DNA of 64,000 nt from Streptomyces griseofuscus (GCF_014673495.1 NZ_CP051006.1:2108001-2172000); one strand, 5' to 3'. Counted from the first letter of the stretch, positions 1-15,295 are shown. A program made the numbers and translations. The notes: a model not told the origin generated them from the sequence alone.

Positions 1-14
1 CGCACGGTGATGGT

Positions 15-3801
<3,787 letters not shown>

Positions 3802-3820
3802 CGGTGCTTCCCGGCCCCCC

Positions 3821-3850
3821 TTGTCGGGGGTCGGGCGCCGTGCCTAGCCT
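3821..3850 (+). promoter_or_regulatory. candidate promoter of the beta-galactosidase gene
   Basis: TTGTCG at 3821-3826 and TAGCCT at 3845-3850 are separated by 18 bases, a good match to the Streptomyces housekeeping sigma promoter. Transcription would begin about 55-60 bases before the ATG at 3915, leaving a leader with a GGAG ribosome site four bases before the start. No sugar-regulator operator was recognised. Confidence 0.5.
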
Positions 3851-3857
3851 CGCGTGA

Positions 3858-6821
<2,964 letters not shown>

Positions 6822-6928
6822 TTCGGAGGCTCCGGGGCGGGACAGCACGTACTGTCGGCCGGTCAGGACCATCGGCGCCCGGACCCCGAACCTCGGTCCC
6901 GGGCGCCGGCCCCCGGAGAGGATGAGCG

Positions 6929-7663
6929 ATGACCGAGACGGCGGACGACGCCCGCGACCACTACGACGTCACGGGCGAGGGCCCCGTACTGTTGCTGCTG
7001 CCGGGCGGCGCGGGGCACCCGATGGGGCTCGGGCCGCTGGTCGAGGCGCTGGCCGCGCGGTTCACCGTGGTGACCTACGACCCGTTGGGGCTCGCCCATG
7101 GCCGGCTCGGTCTGCCGGTGCCGGAGCAGCAAGTGGCGGACTGGAGCGAGGGGGCGCACCGGGTGCTGGCGGCGGTGCTGCCCGAGGGCGGCTCGGCGTA
7201 CGCGTTCGGGACCAGCTCGGGCGGTATCGCGGTGCTCGATCTGCTCGCCCGGCATCCGGCGCGGCTGGCGCATGTGGTCGCGCACGAGCCGCCCTGTGTC
7301 ACCGTGCTGCCGGACGGAGCGGAGCGGCGCGCCGAGCTGCTCGGACAGCTGGACGGCGATGAACGGCCGCCCGCCGAGGGCGAGTCGGCGACCCCGATGG
7401 GGGTCTTCCTGGCCCGGGTGCTGCATCCGTTCACCGCGTACACGCCGGTCCCCGCGCCGGATACGGCCACCCGGCTCACGCTTGCCGCGGGCACCGGCTC
7501 ACGCGGTCAACTCCTGCACCGTACGACCGAGTTCACGGCCCAGCGACTGGGCGCGGCGTTCACCGAGTTCCCCGGCGGGCACCTGGGCGCGCTGGATCAT
7601 CCGGTGGAGTTCGCCGACCTGCTGACCGAGACGCTGCGCTCCAGCGCGCACACCTCGTCGTAG
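6929..7663 (+). CDS. alpha/beta hydrolase
   Basis: A 244-residue soluble alpha/beta-fold hydrolase. The oxyanion-hole strand LLLLPGGAG is near residue 21, the nucleophile elbow reads GTSSGG with Ser near residue 95, and the catalytic His is in GGHLGALDHP near the C terminus. Substrate cannot be read from the sequence. GGAGAGG lies seven bases before the ATG. The last 67 bp overlap the 3' end of the convergent isocitrate lyase-family gene, so both reading frames use the same DNA there; both have clear coding character, and such tail overlaps are not unusual in Streptomyces. Confidence 0.85.
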   Translation: MTETADDARDHYDVTGEGPVLLLLPGGAGHPMGLGPLVEALAARFTVVTYDPLGLAHGRLGLPVPEQQVADWSEGAHRVLAAVLPEGGSAYAFGTSSGGIAVLDLLARHPARLAHVVAHEPPCVTVLPDGAERRAELLGQLDGDERPPAEGESATPMGVFLARVLHPFTAYTPVPAPDTATRLTLAAGTGSRGQLLHRTTEFTAQRLGAAFTEFPGGHLGALDHPVEFADLLTETLRSSAHTSS

Positions 7664-8403
7664 GAGGGGGTCGTGCCGCCCGGCGTCCGGCCGGCGGCGA
7701 TGTCGTCCATGGCGTCCAGCGCCGCGCCCAGCGCCCTGCGGTACAGCAGGGAGCCGAGGCTGATCCGGGCCACGCCCAGCTCGGCGAGGCGGGGGACGGT
7801 GGGTCCGGCGGGCGAGTGGAGGATGTTGAGGGGGACACCGAGGTGCCGCACGAGGCCGGCGATGCGGGCCGGGTCGGTGAGGCCGGGCACGAACACGCCG
7901 TCGGCGCCCGCCCGTTGGTAGGCGTCCAGACGGCGGAGCGTGTCCCGCTCGTCACCGTCCCCCGACCAGTAGGTGTCGGTGCGGGCGTTGACGAACATCC
8001 CCGGTACGGCGGCCTTGACGGCGTGGATCTTCGCGGCGAGCAGGTCGCTCGCCCCGAGCCCGTCCTCCAGATTGAGGCCGGCCACACCGGCGGCCCACAA
8101 CTCCATTGCCAGAGCAGCCACTTCCGCCGGGTCGTCGCTGAAGCCGCCCTCGGCGTCCACGGTCAGGTGGTACGGCTCGGAACCGAGTGTCAGGGCGAGC
8201 CGCACCGTGTGCTCCCGGGTCGCCGCCGCCCCGTCGGGCAGCCCGACGGCCGCCGCCACCGCGAGGCTCGACGTGGCGATCGCGGAAAAGCCCCGGGCGG
8301 CCAGGGCGGCGGCCGAGGCATGGTCCCAGGCGTTGGGCAGCAGCAGCGGCTCGCCGGGGCGGTGCAGCGCGGCGAAGGACGTTCCACTGAGGTCTGCGGT
8401 CAT
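7597..8403 (-). CDS. isocitrate lyase/PEP mutase family protein
   Basis: A 268-residue TIM-barrel enzyme of the isocitrate lyase/phosphoenolpyruvate mutase superfamily, which makes or breaks C-C or P-C bonds next to 2-oxoacids. The Mg-binding strand reads LTVDAEGGFSDDP (about 77-89) and the following acidic strand GLNLEDG. The flexible-loop KKCGH signature of true lyases is absent, so the reaction is open. The start ATG at 8403 has TAGCGT six bases upstream on the same strand, which suggests a leaderless transcript. The gene is divergent from mmuM and both start regions flank a 17 bp inverted repeat. Confidence 0.82.
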   Translation of the reverse strand: MTADLSGTSFAALHRPGEPLLLPNAWDHASAAALAARGFSAIATSSLAVAAAVGLPDGAAATREHTVRLALTLGSEPYHLTVDAEGGFSDDPAEVAALAMELWAAGVAGLNLEDGLGASDLLAAKIHAVKAAVPGMFVNARTDTYWSGDGDERDTLRRLDAYQRAGADGVFVPGLTDPARIAGLVRHLGVPLNILHSPAGPTVPRLAELGVARISLGSLLYRRALGAALDAMDDIAAGRTPGGTTPSYDEVCALERSVSVSRSANSTG

Positions 8404-8423
8404 ACGGCCACGCTAGCGCCTCT

Positions 8424-8487
8424 CGTTTGGATCATGCCGGGCTCGCGGGCCCTGGCACCGCGCCCTGAATCCGGCCTGATCCAAACG
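8424..8487. promoter_or_regulatory. inverted repeat between divergent genes, candidate operator pair
   Basis: Two 17-base arms, 8424-8440 and 8471-8487, match as inverted copies with one mismatch. The shared core is TTTGGATCA followed by TGCCGG or GGCCGG, and the spacer is 30 bases. The left arm starts only nine bases beyond the TAGCGT box of the leftward gene, so a bound protein would cover its -35 region. The right arm is about 110 bases upstream of mmuM. It reads more like two operator sites for one regulator than a terminator, because both flanking genes point away. The regulator is unknown. Confidence 0.5.
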
Positions 8488-8596
8488 AAAGACCCTAGCC
8501 CCGGGACGCTTCGGCCCGGACCGAAAGGTGTGCGGGACGCCGGTGCCCTGCCCACCCCCTGGACACCCCCCCCCGCCGCTCCCCCCCCCGGTGGAC

Positions 8597-8602
8597 TAGC
8601 GT
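8597..8602 (+). promoter_or_regulatory. -10 box for leaderless mmuM
   Basis: TAGCGT ends seven bases before the mmuM ATG at 8610, and no Shine-Dalgarno sequence precedes that ATG. The divergent gene has the same hexamer on the other strand at 8410-8415. Both genes therefore look leaderless and share promoter design. Confidence 0.5.
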
Positions 8603-8609
8603 CACCGGT

Positions 8610-9545
8610 ATGACCGGCAACGCTTCCACCCCCACCCTCGCCGCGGCCCTCGCCGCCGGGACGGTCGTACTCGACGGCGGGCTGTCCAACCAGCTGGAGT
8701 CCGCCGGGCACGACCTGAGCGACGAGCTGTGGTCGGCGCGGCTGCTCGCGGAGCGGCCGGAGGCGATCACCGAGGCGCATCTCGCCTACTACCTGGCGGG
8801 GGCGAGCGTGGCGATCACCGCCAGCTACCAGGCCACCTTCGAGGGCTTCGCCCGGTGCGGCATCGACCGCCCGGAGGCGGAACGCCTGCTCGCGCTGAGC
8901 GTCCGGCTGGCCCGGGACGCGGCCCGGCGGGCCCAGGAGGATGGCGTGGACCGCCCGTTGTGGGTGGCGGCCTCCGCGGGACCGTACGGCGCGATGCTCG
9001 CGGACGGCTCCGAGTACCGGGGCCGCTACGGGCTCGGCGTGGCCGACCTGGAGCGCTTCCACCGCCCCCGCCTCGAAGTCCTGGCCGCCGCCGCGCCGGA
9101 CGTCCTGGCCCTGGAGACCGTCCCGGACACCGACGAGGCCACCGCGCTGCTGCGGGCGGTACGCGGACTGGGGGTCCCGGCCTGGCTGTCGTACACGATC
9201 GACGGCTCCCGCACCCGGGCCGGCCAGCCCCTGGAGGCGGCCTTCGCGCTCGCGGCCGACGCGCAGGAGATCATCGCGGTGGGCGTGAACTGCTGCGCCC
9301 CCCAGGACGCGGCCCCCGCCGTCGAACTCGCCGCCCGGGTCACCGGCAAGCCGGTCGTGGTCTACCCCAACAGCGGCGAGTCCTGGCAACCCGCCTCCCA
9401 CTCCTGGTCCGGCCCGACCACCTTCACCCCCAACCAGGTCACCTCCTGGCACACCGCAGGCGCCCGCCTGATCGGCGGCTGCTGTCGGGTGGGGCCGGAG
9501 AGCATCGCCTCGATCGCACGGACGCTGGGGGCGCAGACCGTCTGA
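8610..9545 (+). CDS. mmuM: homocysteine S-methyltransferase
   Basis: A 311-residue cytosolic zinc enzyme that transfers a methyl group, typically from S-methylmethionine or SAM, to homocysteine to give methionine. The N terminus has the family strand VVLDGGLSNQLE, and the zinc ligands are in GVNCCAP (about residue 230) and the C-terminal GGCCRVGP (about 291-298). Length is typical for MmuM and YbgG-like proteins. There is no ribosome site; a TAGCGT box seven bases before the ATG points to a leaderless message. It probably shares control with the divergent ICL/PEP mutase-family gene. Confidence 0.92.
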   Translation: MTGNASTPTLAAALAAGTVVLDGGLSNQLESAGHDLSDELWSARLLAERPEAITEAHLAYYLAGASVAITASYQATFEGFARCGIDRPEAERLLALSVRLARDAARRAQEDGVDRPLWVAASAGPYGAMLADGSEYRGRYGLGVADLERFHRPRLEVLAAAAPDVLALETVPDTDEATALLRAVRGLGVPAWLSYTIDGSRTRAGQPLEAAFALAADAQEIIAVGVNCCAPQDAAPAVELAARVTGKPVVVYPNSGESWQPASHSWSGPTTFTPNQVTSWHTAGARLIGGCCRVGPESIASIARTLGAQTV

Positions 9546-9577
9546 CCGGCCGTTCCCGGTTGTCCCGGCTCCCGGCG

Positions 9578-11167
9578 TCAGCGTCGCCGTGCCCCCACCG
9601 ATCGGCGCAAGCGGCGCATGGCGGAGGCCAGTTCGGCGCCGGGGGCGCGGGGGACGGAGGTGCGGGGTGGCCGGGTGCTGGGGGTCGTGGTCCAGAGGGC
9701 GTACTCGGCGTCGTGGGGGCCGTGGGCGGTGTGTGCCGGGCCGTCGCCGAAGACACGCACGGGGTGGGTGGGGTTCCAGGACTCCCAGCCGGGGTCGCCG
9801 GTGGTCACGAAGCGCACCCAGGCGCCGTGCATCTCCTCGCCCAGCTCGTGCGGGGCGCCCTCACCGGCCAGCTTCTGGGATTCCGGGATGTCGCCGGAGT
9901 CGAACACGAAGCCGAGTTCCAGGGCGTGGCAGGCGCGCAGATCGGGGCGCAGGGAGGGCCAGGCGAACTCGTAGAGGTGGCTGGTGGCGGGGCGGGCGTC
10001 GGCGAGGCGGTGCAGCGGGATGCGCAGGATGTGGTCGGTGACCATCTGGCCGACGATCTCGGCGGCGCCCGCGTCCGGTCGCAGGGCGCGGTAGCCGCGC
10101 GGTATCTCATGGCTCGCGTGGCAGCGGGCCATGGCACCGGCTACGGCGACGGCCCCCAGCCGGTCGATGTGCTCCAGCAGTCCCCCGGGCACCAGCCACA
10201 GCCGGTACTCGTCCCGGGTCCAGCCCATCAGCAGGTCCACGCCCCGGGCGGTGTCGCCGTCGATCAGGGCCTGGAGCGGGTCGCGGGGCACCAGGTCGCC
10301 GTCCATCACGATGCCGAACGCCGGTCCGCCGAGCACCGGGCTGGACAGCCTGCCCACCTCGGCCTGGGTGCGCAGCAGCAGCTCGGGGTCCACGGCGGCG
10401 AAGGCGGCGGCGGTCGCCGGGATCTTCAGCCGGGCGGCCATCCGGCGCACCATCCGCCGTACCTTGTCCCGCTCGAAGACCTCCGGTGGGCCGCTCTGGA
10501 GCACCGCGCGGCGGATCAGGCCGTCGGTGTGCGGCGAGGCGAGCAGCACGCCCGCGCTGATCGCGCCCGCCGACTGGCCGCACAGGGTGATCCGGTCCGG
10601 GTCGCCGCCGAACGCCGCGATCGTCTCGTGCACCCAGCGCAGCGCGGCGAGCTGGTCGCGCAGGCCGGGGTTGGGCGGGGCGTCCGGGAACAGTCCGTAG
10701 CCCTCGATGCCCAGCCGGTAGTTGACCGAGACGAAGACGACGCCGTCACGGGCGAAGGTACGGCCGTCGTAGACCGGTACGGCCGAGGATCCCCTGGTCA
10801 GGGCGCCGCCGTGCAGCCACACCAGGACGGGCAGCTTGGCGCCGGAAGCGGGGTCGGGCGTCCAGACATTGAGGTTGAGGCAGTCGTCGCCGGGGATCGA
10901 GGGGTCGGAGAGGTACTGGGCGAACGCCTCGGAGTACGGCGGTTTCGGCGCGGTCGGCCCGAACTCGGCCGCGTCCCGCACCCCGTCCCAGGGCTCGGGC
11001 GGCTCGGGGGGCCGGAAGCGGCGGGGGCCGACGGGCGGGGCGGCGTACGGGATGCCCCGGAACACGGCGACGCCGCGCTCCTGGCGGCCGCGTACGGCGC
11101 CGTGGGGCGTGCGGACCACCGGGCCCATCGGGTCTGCCGTCATCGCCCACCAGCCCTTCGCCGTCAT
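9578..11167 (-). CDS. carboxylesterase, type B family
   Basis: A 529-residue alpha/beta-hydrolase of the type-B carboxylesterase family, hydrolysing ester substrates. Visible motifs are [12 protein letters not shown] near residue 37, the family signature DDCLNLNVW, the nucleophile elbow GQSAGA with Ser as nucleophile, a conserved acidic TRDEYR, and the catalytic His in [10 protein letters not shown]. No signal peptide is evident, so it is probably cytosolic. The ATG at 11167 has GAAAGG a few bases upstream; an in-frame ATG at 11143 would shorten it by eight residues. It converges with mmuM across a 32 bp gap. Confidence 0.88.
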   Translation of the reverse strand: MTAKGWWAMTADPMGPVVRTPHGAVRGRQERGVAVFRGIPYAAPPVGPRRFRPPEPPEPWDGVRDAAEFGPTAPKPPYSEAFAQYLSDPSIPGDDCLNLNVWTPDPASGAKLPVLVWLHGGALTRGSSAVPVYDGRTFARDGVVFVSVNYRLGIEGYGLFPDAPPNPGLRDQLAALRWVHETIAAFGGDPDRITLCGQSAGAISAGVLLASPHTDGLIRRAVLQSGPPEVFERDKVRRMVRRMAARLKIPATAAAFAAVDPELLLRTQAEVGRLSSPVLGGPAFGIVMDGDLVPRDPLQALIDGDTARGVDLLMGWTRDEYRLWLVPGGLLEHIDRLGAVAVAGAMARCHASHEIPRGYRALRPDAGAAEIVGQMVTDHILRIPLHRLADARPATSHLYEFAWPSLRPDLRACHALELGFVFDSGDIPESQKLAGEGAPHELGEEMHGAWVRFVTTGDPGWESWNPTHPVRVFGDGPAHTAHGPHDAEYALWTTTPSTRPPRTSVPRAPGAELASAMRRLRRSVGARRR

Positions 11168-11293
11168 GCACCTTTCATATGTAGAGCACCACAAGGGGCC
11201 GGTGCATTCCGGTGCACAGACCTCCGGCTGGGCCGTTCGGGGTACCGGACGGGTGCCGAAAGGCGCCGGGCGTACGCCCCTGACCGGTATCGA

Positions 11294-11344
11294 CGAGGGC
11301 CGGGCGCCCCCTTGCGGGAGATACCCGGCCCTCGCCGCCCCGAG
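11294..11344 (-). terminator. candidate terminator hairpin after the secreted-peptide gene
   Basis: Perfect 11 bp arms CGAGGGCCGGG and CCCGGCCCTCG (11294-11304 and 11334-11344) enclose a 29-base loop that itself has a small GC-rich stem. It lies 100-150 bp past the stop of the leftward secreted-peptide gene and about 130 bp upstream of the esterase start. There is no U-run, as is usual in Streptomyces. Confidence 0.4.
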
Positions 11345-11443
11345 CACGCGGCCGTACCCACGACCGCGTGAGCGCGCACCCTCCTCAGTCCCTCAGCAGC
11401 CCCTCAGTCCGTCAGCTCCGTCAGCGCCTCGGTCCTCGGTCTC

Positions 11444-11695
11444 TCAGTCCTCGTCCGGCGCCGGAGGGTTGCCGAAGAGCGCCTCGATCGCGTCCACCGC
11501 GCTGCCGTCGTGGTCGCTGCCCGCGTCGCCCTTGCCGGTCTGCACATTGGCCGTGCGGTCGACCTCGAGCCAGGAGTCGGCGTGGGAGTTGTCGACCAGC
11601 GTGACCAGGCTGTTGTCGGCGAGCGCCGGGGCCGCGCCCGCGCCGAGGAAGGCCGCTGTGAGCACGGCCGCCGTACCGATACGGGCGGCCCTCAC
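11444..11695 (-). CDS. small secreted peptide of unknown function
   Basis: An 83-residue protein that I do not recognise. Residues 1-26 form a clear Sec signal peptide (positive start, long Ala/Leu core, cleavage near PALA|DN), leaving about 57 mature residues that are strongly acidic, Asp-rich and without cysteine. The GTG start at 11695 overlaps the TGA stop of the upstream ICL-like gene as GTGA, so translation of the two is probably coupled. It could be an export-coupled accessory or a peptide signal. No RiPP-like modifying enzyme is adjacent. Confidence 0.7.
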   Translation of the reverse strand: MRAARIGTAAVLTAAFLGAGAAPALADNSLVTLVDNSHADSWLEVDRTANVQTGKGDAGSDHDGSAVDAIEALFGNPPAPDED

Positions 11696-12555
11696 ACGCC
11701 CACGCTCTCGGGAGCCAGCCGCTCGCGGGCGATGTTGCGCTCCAGCAGGGTGGTGGACGCCTGTACGCCGACCCCGCTCGCCGGGTCCACCACGGGCAGC
11801 CGGCCGTCGGCGGCCTTCAGCCCGGTGAGCGCCGAGTCCATCGCCTCATGCGCGGCGAAGAGGCAGGGCGTGCTGTAGATGGCGACGTCCACGCCGAGGT
11901 CGGAGAGCTCGCCCAGGGAGAGGCGCGGCGACTTGCCGCCCGCGATCTGGTTGAACAGCAGCGGCTTGCCGCCGACGACCTCCCGGATCCGCTTGATCCA
12001 CTCCACGCTGCGCACCCCGTCGACCAGCACCACGTCCGCGTCGGTCGCGGCGAGCCGCTCGGCGCGGTGCAGGATGTCGTGCTCGTCGGTCGCGTCGGTG
12101 CGGGCGACGACGACCAGATCCGTGCGGGTCTCCAGGACCTGGTTCAGCTTCTCCAGGTACTCCTCCAGCGGCAGCACCTGCTTGCCGTCGGCGTGTCCGC
12201 AGCGGCGAGGCCGCTTCTGGTCCTCCAGGATCACCCCGGAGGCGCCGATGCGCTCCAGGTGCTCGACGACATGGCAGGCGACCTCGGGATCGACGTACCC
12301 GTCGTCGATGTCCACGAGGAGGTGGTGGTGCGGGAAGGCGCCCCGCAGCCGCTGGACGAAGGCCACCATGTCGGGCCAGGCGATGAATCCGATGTCCGGC
12401 AGGCCGTAGTACGAGGCGGCGAAGCCGAAACCCGAGACGAACATCCCGTCGTAGTGCTTGGCCGCGATCGACGCCGAATACATGTCGTAGACGCCGATCA
12501 GCGGTGTGGTCCCGGGCCCGGCGATGCGGTCGCGCAGCTTCTTACCGTGGGTCAA
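11692..12555 (-). CDS. isocitrate lyase family enzyme (methylisocitrate lyase-like)
   Basis: A 287-residue ICL/PEP mutase superfamily member distinct from the one at 7597. It keeps the lyase active-site loop as RRCGHADGK (the family KKCGH) after GVILEDQ, and the metal strand is VDIDDGY instead of the common DADTGYG. This suggests a C-C lyase such as methylisocitrate or dimethylmalate lyase, or an oxaloacetate decarboxylase. The TTG start at 12555 is set by AAGGAG seven bases upstream. It is followed with a GTGA overlap by a secreted peptide gene. The altered metal motif makes the exact substrate uncertain. Confidence 0.83.
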   Translation of the reverse strand: MTHGKKLRDRIAGPGTTPLIGVYDMYSASIAAKHYDGMFVSGFGFAASYYGLPDIGFIAWPDMVAFVQRLRGAFPHHHLLVDIDDGYVDPEVACHVVEHLERIGASGVILEDQKRPRRCGHADGKQVLPLEEYLEKLNQVLETRTDLVVVARTDATDEHDILHRAERLAATDADVVLVDGVRSVEWIKRIREVVGGKPLLFNQIAGGKSPRLSLGELSDLGVDVAIYSTPCLFAAHEAMDSALTGLKAADGRLPVVDPASGVGVQASTTLLERNIARERLAPESVGV

Positions 12556-12942
12556 GGTCCGGCTCCTTCTTTGGGTACGGCACGGCGGCGAGGGGCCACC
12601 GCACCCCAATGCCCTTTACCAATCCAAGAGCATCTCTAGGTACTCACATTGACTTGCCATGACGCCACCTTTACTCACTGGAATGGCGCAATCCGTTCAC
12701 CGCAGAAACGTCACTTGCGGAGCCGACCCGCTCAATCGGCTCCGCCGTCCGGGTGAGCGAGGATGTCCGGATCCCGGCGGGCGGCGCGGACGCCGATGCG
12801 CGTGCGGCGCGGGAGGTACGGGGGTATGCGGTGCCCTTATGACACGGGACTACGTCAACTGGCCCGGGAGGTGCGGTCGATGAGGGCCGTGCCCGCGTGA
12901 CGGCCTTGAACGGGGCGGCCGTTGACCGTAGCCTCCCACCGG
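12556..12942. other. 387 bp intergenic region with an orphan hairpin
   Basis: This gap between divergent genes is richer in A/T than its surroundings on its left side (about 12600-12720). At 12717-12745 a perfect 10 bp stem, GCGGAGCCGA paired with TCGGCTCCGC around a 9-base loop, looks like a terminator although no annotated gene ends here. A short unrecognised transcript or sRNA starting near 12600-12660 could explain it. I found no convincing protein gene. Confidence 0.45.
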
Positions 12943-13575
12943 GTGAACGCCATTCCCGCGCATCTGGACCACATTGTCCTCGCCACCCCCGATCTGGCCG
13001 CGTCCGTCGCCGAGTTCGCGCGGCGTACCGGGGTGACCCCGGCGCCCGGCGGCGCGCATCTCGGCCACGGCACCCGGAACCATCTGGTGGGGCTCGGCGG
13101 CCGGGCCTATCTGGAGATCGTCGGGCCGGACCCGGAGCAGCCGACGCCGGCCGGTGAACGGCCCTTCGGAGTCGACCAGTTGCCCGGACCGTGCGTACTG
13201 ACGTGGGCGATCAGCCCGCCGGACCTGGACGGGACGATCGCGGCGGCCCGTGCGCGGGGCTACGACCCGGGGCCCGCGCACCCGATGAGCCGCCGCACCC
13301 CGGACGGGGAGCTGCTGCGGTGGCGGCTGACCGGCGGCGAACCGGCGCATCCCTCGGGCCTGGTGCCGTTCCTGATCGACTGGGGCGACTCGCGCCACCC
13401 CGCCGACTCGGGCCTGCCGGTCACCCCGCTGATCGCGGTGTCCGCGACCGTGCCGGGACCGGAGGAGGTGCGCGGTCCGCTGGCGGCCCTGGGCACCGGG
13501 CTCGATCTGGCGAAGGGGCCGGTGGCGCTCCGCTTCACCGTGGACACGCCCCGGGGGCCGGTCACGTTCGGCTGA
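12943..13575 (+). CDS. VOC family protein (glyoxalase-like domain)
   Basis: A 210-residue protein of the vicinal oxygen chelate superfamily. The N terminus HLDHIVLATPDLAASV is the first beta-alpha unit of a glyoxalase-like domain, with a second module from about residue 130. The function is unknown; members bind metals or small ligands. The GTG at 12943 is preferred over the TTG at 12922 because TAGCCT at 12929-12934 ends eight bases before it, so the message is probably leaderless. A second, unrelated-looking VOC gene follows 60 bp later with its own -10 box. Confidence 0.8.
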   Translation: MNAIPAHLDHIVLATPDLAASVAEFARRTGVTPAPGGAHLGHGTRNHLVGLGGRAYLEIVGPDPEQPTPAGERPFGVDQLPGPCVLTWAISPPDLDGTIAAARARGYDPGPAHPMSRRTPDGELLRWRLTGGEPAHPSGLVPFLIDWGDSRHPADSGLPVTPLIAVSATVPGPEEVRGPLAALGTGLDLAKGPVALRFTVDTPRGPVTFG

Positions 13576-13635
13576 ACGGGCCGGGTGTCCGTTTCCTTCA
13601 AGACCCGCCGCCCGGCCGCTGCCTACGGTGGCCGC

Positions 13636-14037
13636 ATGACCGCACACTTCGCCCTGATCGGCGTGGTGGCCTCCGACATGGCCGCCTCGCTCGCCTTCTA
13701 CCGCCGCCTCGGCCTGGTGTTCCCGGAGGGCGCCGAGACCCTGCCGCACGCCGAGGCCCGACTGCCCGGCGGGCTCACCCTCGCCCTCGACAGCGAGGAG
13801 ACCGTCCGCGCCTTCCACCCCGGCTGGCGCCCGCCGGCCGCCGGGGGCCGGGTCTCGCTCGCCTTCCGGTGCGACGCGCCCGAGGAGGTCGACACGGTGT
13901 ACGAGGAGATGGTCGGCGCCGGGCACCACGGGGAGTTGAAGCCGTGGGACGCCGTGTGGGGGCAGCGGTACGCCACCGTCCTCGACCCGGACGGCAACGG
14001 CGTCGACCTGTTCGCCCCGCTACCGGTCGCCGAGTAG
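13636..14037 (+). CDS. small VOC family protein
   Basis: A 133-residue single-domain VOC protein. [22 protein letters not shown] at the N terminus and [17 protein letters not shown] at the C terminus are the standard beta-alpha-beta-beta-beta edges; such proteins serve as dioxygenases, lyases or bleomycin-type binding proteins. TACGGT at 13624-13629 lies six bases before the ATG, indicating a leaderless start. The 3' end overlaps the convergent AraC-family gene by 18 bp, and VOC-AraC pairs are common, so that regulator may control it. Confidence 0.82.
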   Translation: MTAHFALIGVVASDMAASLAFYRRLGLVFPEGAETLPHAEARLPGGLTLALDSEETVRAFHPGWRPPAAGGRVSLAFRCDAPEEVDTVYEEMVGAGHHGELKPWDAVWGQRYATVLDPDGNGVDLFAPLPVAE

Positions 14038-14712
14038 CTCCCCGAGCGGCACGCCCGCCAACCGGCGTACCTCGCGCGCGAGATGGGGCTGATCGGCGTA
14101 GCCCGCGCGGATCGCCGTCTCCGCGTACGGCACGCCCGCGCGGGCCAGTGCGAGGGCTCGGCGCAGGCGCAGGATGCGGGCCAGGGTCTTGGGGCCGTAG
14201 CCGAAGGCGCCGAGGCTGCGGCGGTGCAGGGTCCGGGCGCCGAGGCCGAGTTCGGCCGCCGCCTCGGCGACCGGGGCGCCCTGGTCGAGGCGTCGTACCA
14301 GCAGGTGCAGCCAGGGATCGGGGGGTCCGGCCGCCAGGGCGCGGTCCAGCGCGATCTCCTCCAGGGCCCGCGCCGGGTCGTCCGCCGCCGCCGTACGGTC
14401 GCACAGCTCCCGGACCCGGGCGGCGGGCCAGAGGTCGGCCAACTCCACCCGCCGGTCAAGGAGTTCATGCGCCGGGACGCCGAGCAGGGCGGGCGCGGTA
14501 CCGGGACGGAACCGCACCCCGGCCCAGCAACGGGCCGGGCCCTCGGGAAGATACGGCCCGGTGTCGGGCCCGGCGACCAGCAGCCGCTCCCCGTCCCAGA
14601 GCAGATCCATACAGCCATCGGGCAACACGGCCCCCGTGGCACCGCCCTCGCCGACGGGCCCCTTCCTCCACACCACCGCACCGACCAGCCGGGAGGTCCG
14701 TTCCGCGTACAC
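14020..14712 (-). CDS. AraC family transcriptional regulator
   Basis: A 230-residue DNA-binding protein. Residues about 130-225 form the double helix-turn-helix of the AraC family ([18 protein letters not shown], then [32 protein letters not shown]). The N-terminal 120 residues resemble the DUF6597-type sensor domain ([22 protein letters not shown]). The GTG at 14712 has TACCCT (rightward strand AGGGTA at 14720-14725) seven bases upstream, so it looks leaderless. It converges with the small VOC gene, overlapping by 18 bp. Confidence 0.85.
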   Translation of the reverse strand: MYAERTSRLVGAVVWRKGPVGEGGATGAVLPDGCMDLLWDGERLLVAGPDTGPYLPEGPARCWAGVRFRPGTAPALLGVPAHELLDRRVELADLWPAARVRELCDRTAAADDPARALEEIALDRALAAGPPDPWLHLLVRRLDQGAPVAEAAAELGLGARTLHRRSLGAFGYGPKTLARILRLRRALALARAGVPYAETAIRAGYADQPHLAREVRRLAGVPLGELLGDR

Positions 14713-14779
14713 GAATGCCAGGGTACGACTGCGGCAGACGAGAGAACGGAGCCCTCGGCCGGAGCAGGCCGGACGGGAC

Positions 14780-15295
14780 GACGGGGACCGGGGGCGGAGG
14801 GTGGGGACCGGGGTCGGACGGTGGGGATCGGGTCAGACGGTGGGGCCCGGTCAGACGGTGGAGACCGGCTCGGACGGTGGCGACGGGTCGGACCGTGGTG
14901 ACGGGTGGAGGGTAGGGACCGGGTCGGGCAGTGGGGACCGGGTCGGACGACGGAGGCCCGGGTGGACGGCGCGGCCCAGTCGGACGGCGGAAGCCCGGGC
15001 GGGCAACACGTCCCAGCCGGACAGTACGACCGGGGCGGACGGCACGGCCCGGGCTGAGGGCACGACCCGGGCTGAGGACACAACCCGGGCTGAGAGCACG
15101 ACCCGGGCTGAGAGCACGACCCAGGCCGAGGACACGACCCAGTCGGACGGCACGACCCCAGCGGACGGCACGGCCCGGGCTGAGGGCGGAAGCCCGGGCG
15201 AACAGCGCGGCCCGGGCGAACAGCGCGGCCCGGGCGGACGGCGCGGCCCGGGCGGACGGCGCGGCCCGGGCGGACGGCGCGGTCCGATTCAGCGG
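14780..15295. repeat. degenerate minisatellite, 18-20 bp units
   Basis: A direct-repeat array of about 25 units. From 15008 to 15295 the period is exactly 18 bp, with 16 units such as ACGACCCGGGCTGAGGAC and CGCGGCCCGGGCGGACGG; the three copies starting at 15224, 15242 and 15260 are identical. From about 14780 to 15007 the units vary between 18 and 20 bp (for example GTGGGGATCGGGTCAGACG), so they cannot keep one reading frame. Long stop-free frames on both strands are a by-product of composition and period. The left end is also G-run rich on the + strand. Confidence 0.8.

Noticed and set aside
11444..11695. The secreted peptide as a lanthipeptide or other RiPP precursor.
   Set aside because: No cysteine in the mature part, a Sec signal instead of a RiPP leader, and no modifying enzyme nearby; the radical SAM gene is 10 kb away.
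12659..12883. A 74-codon + strand frame in the intergenic region before the first VOC gene.
   Set aside because: No codon bias, passes through a terminator-like hairpin, and the translation is low-complexity Arg/Gly/Cys.
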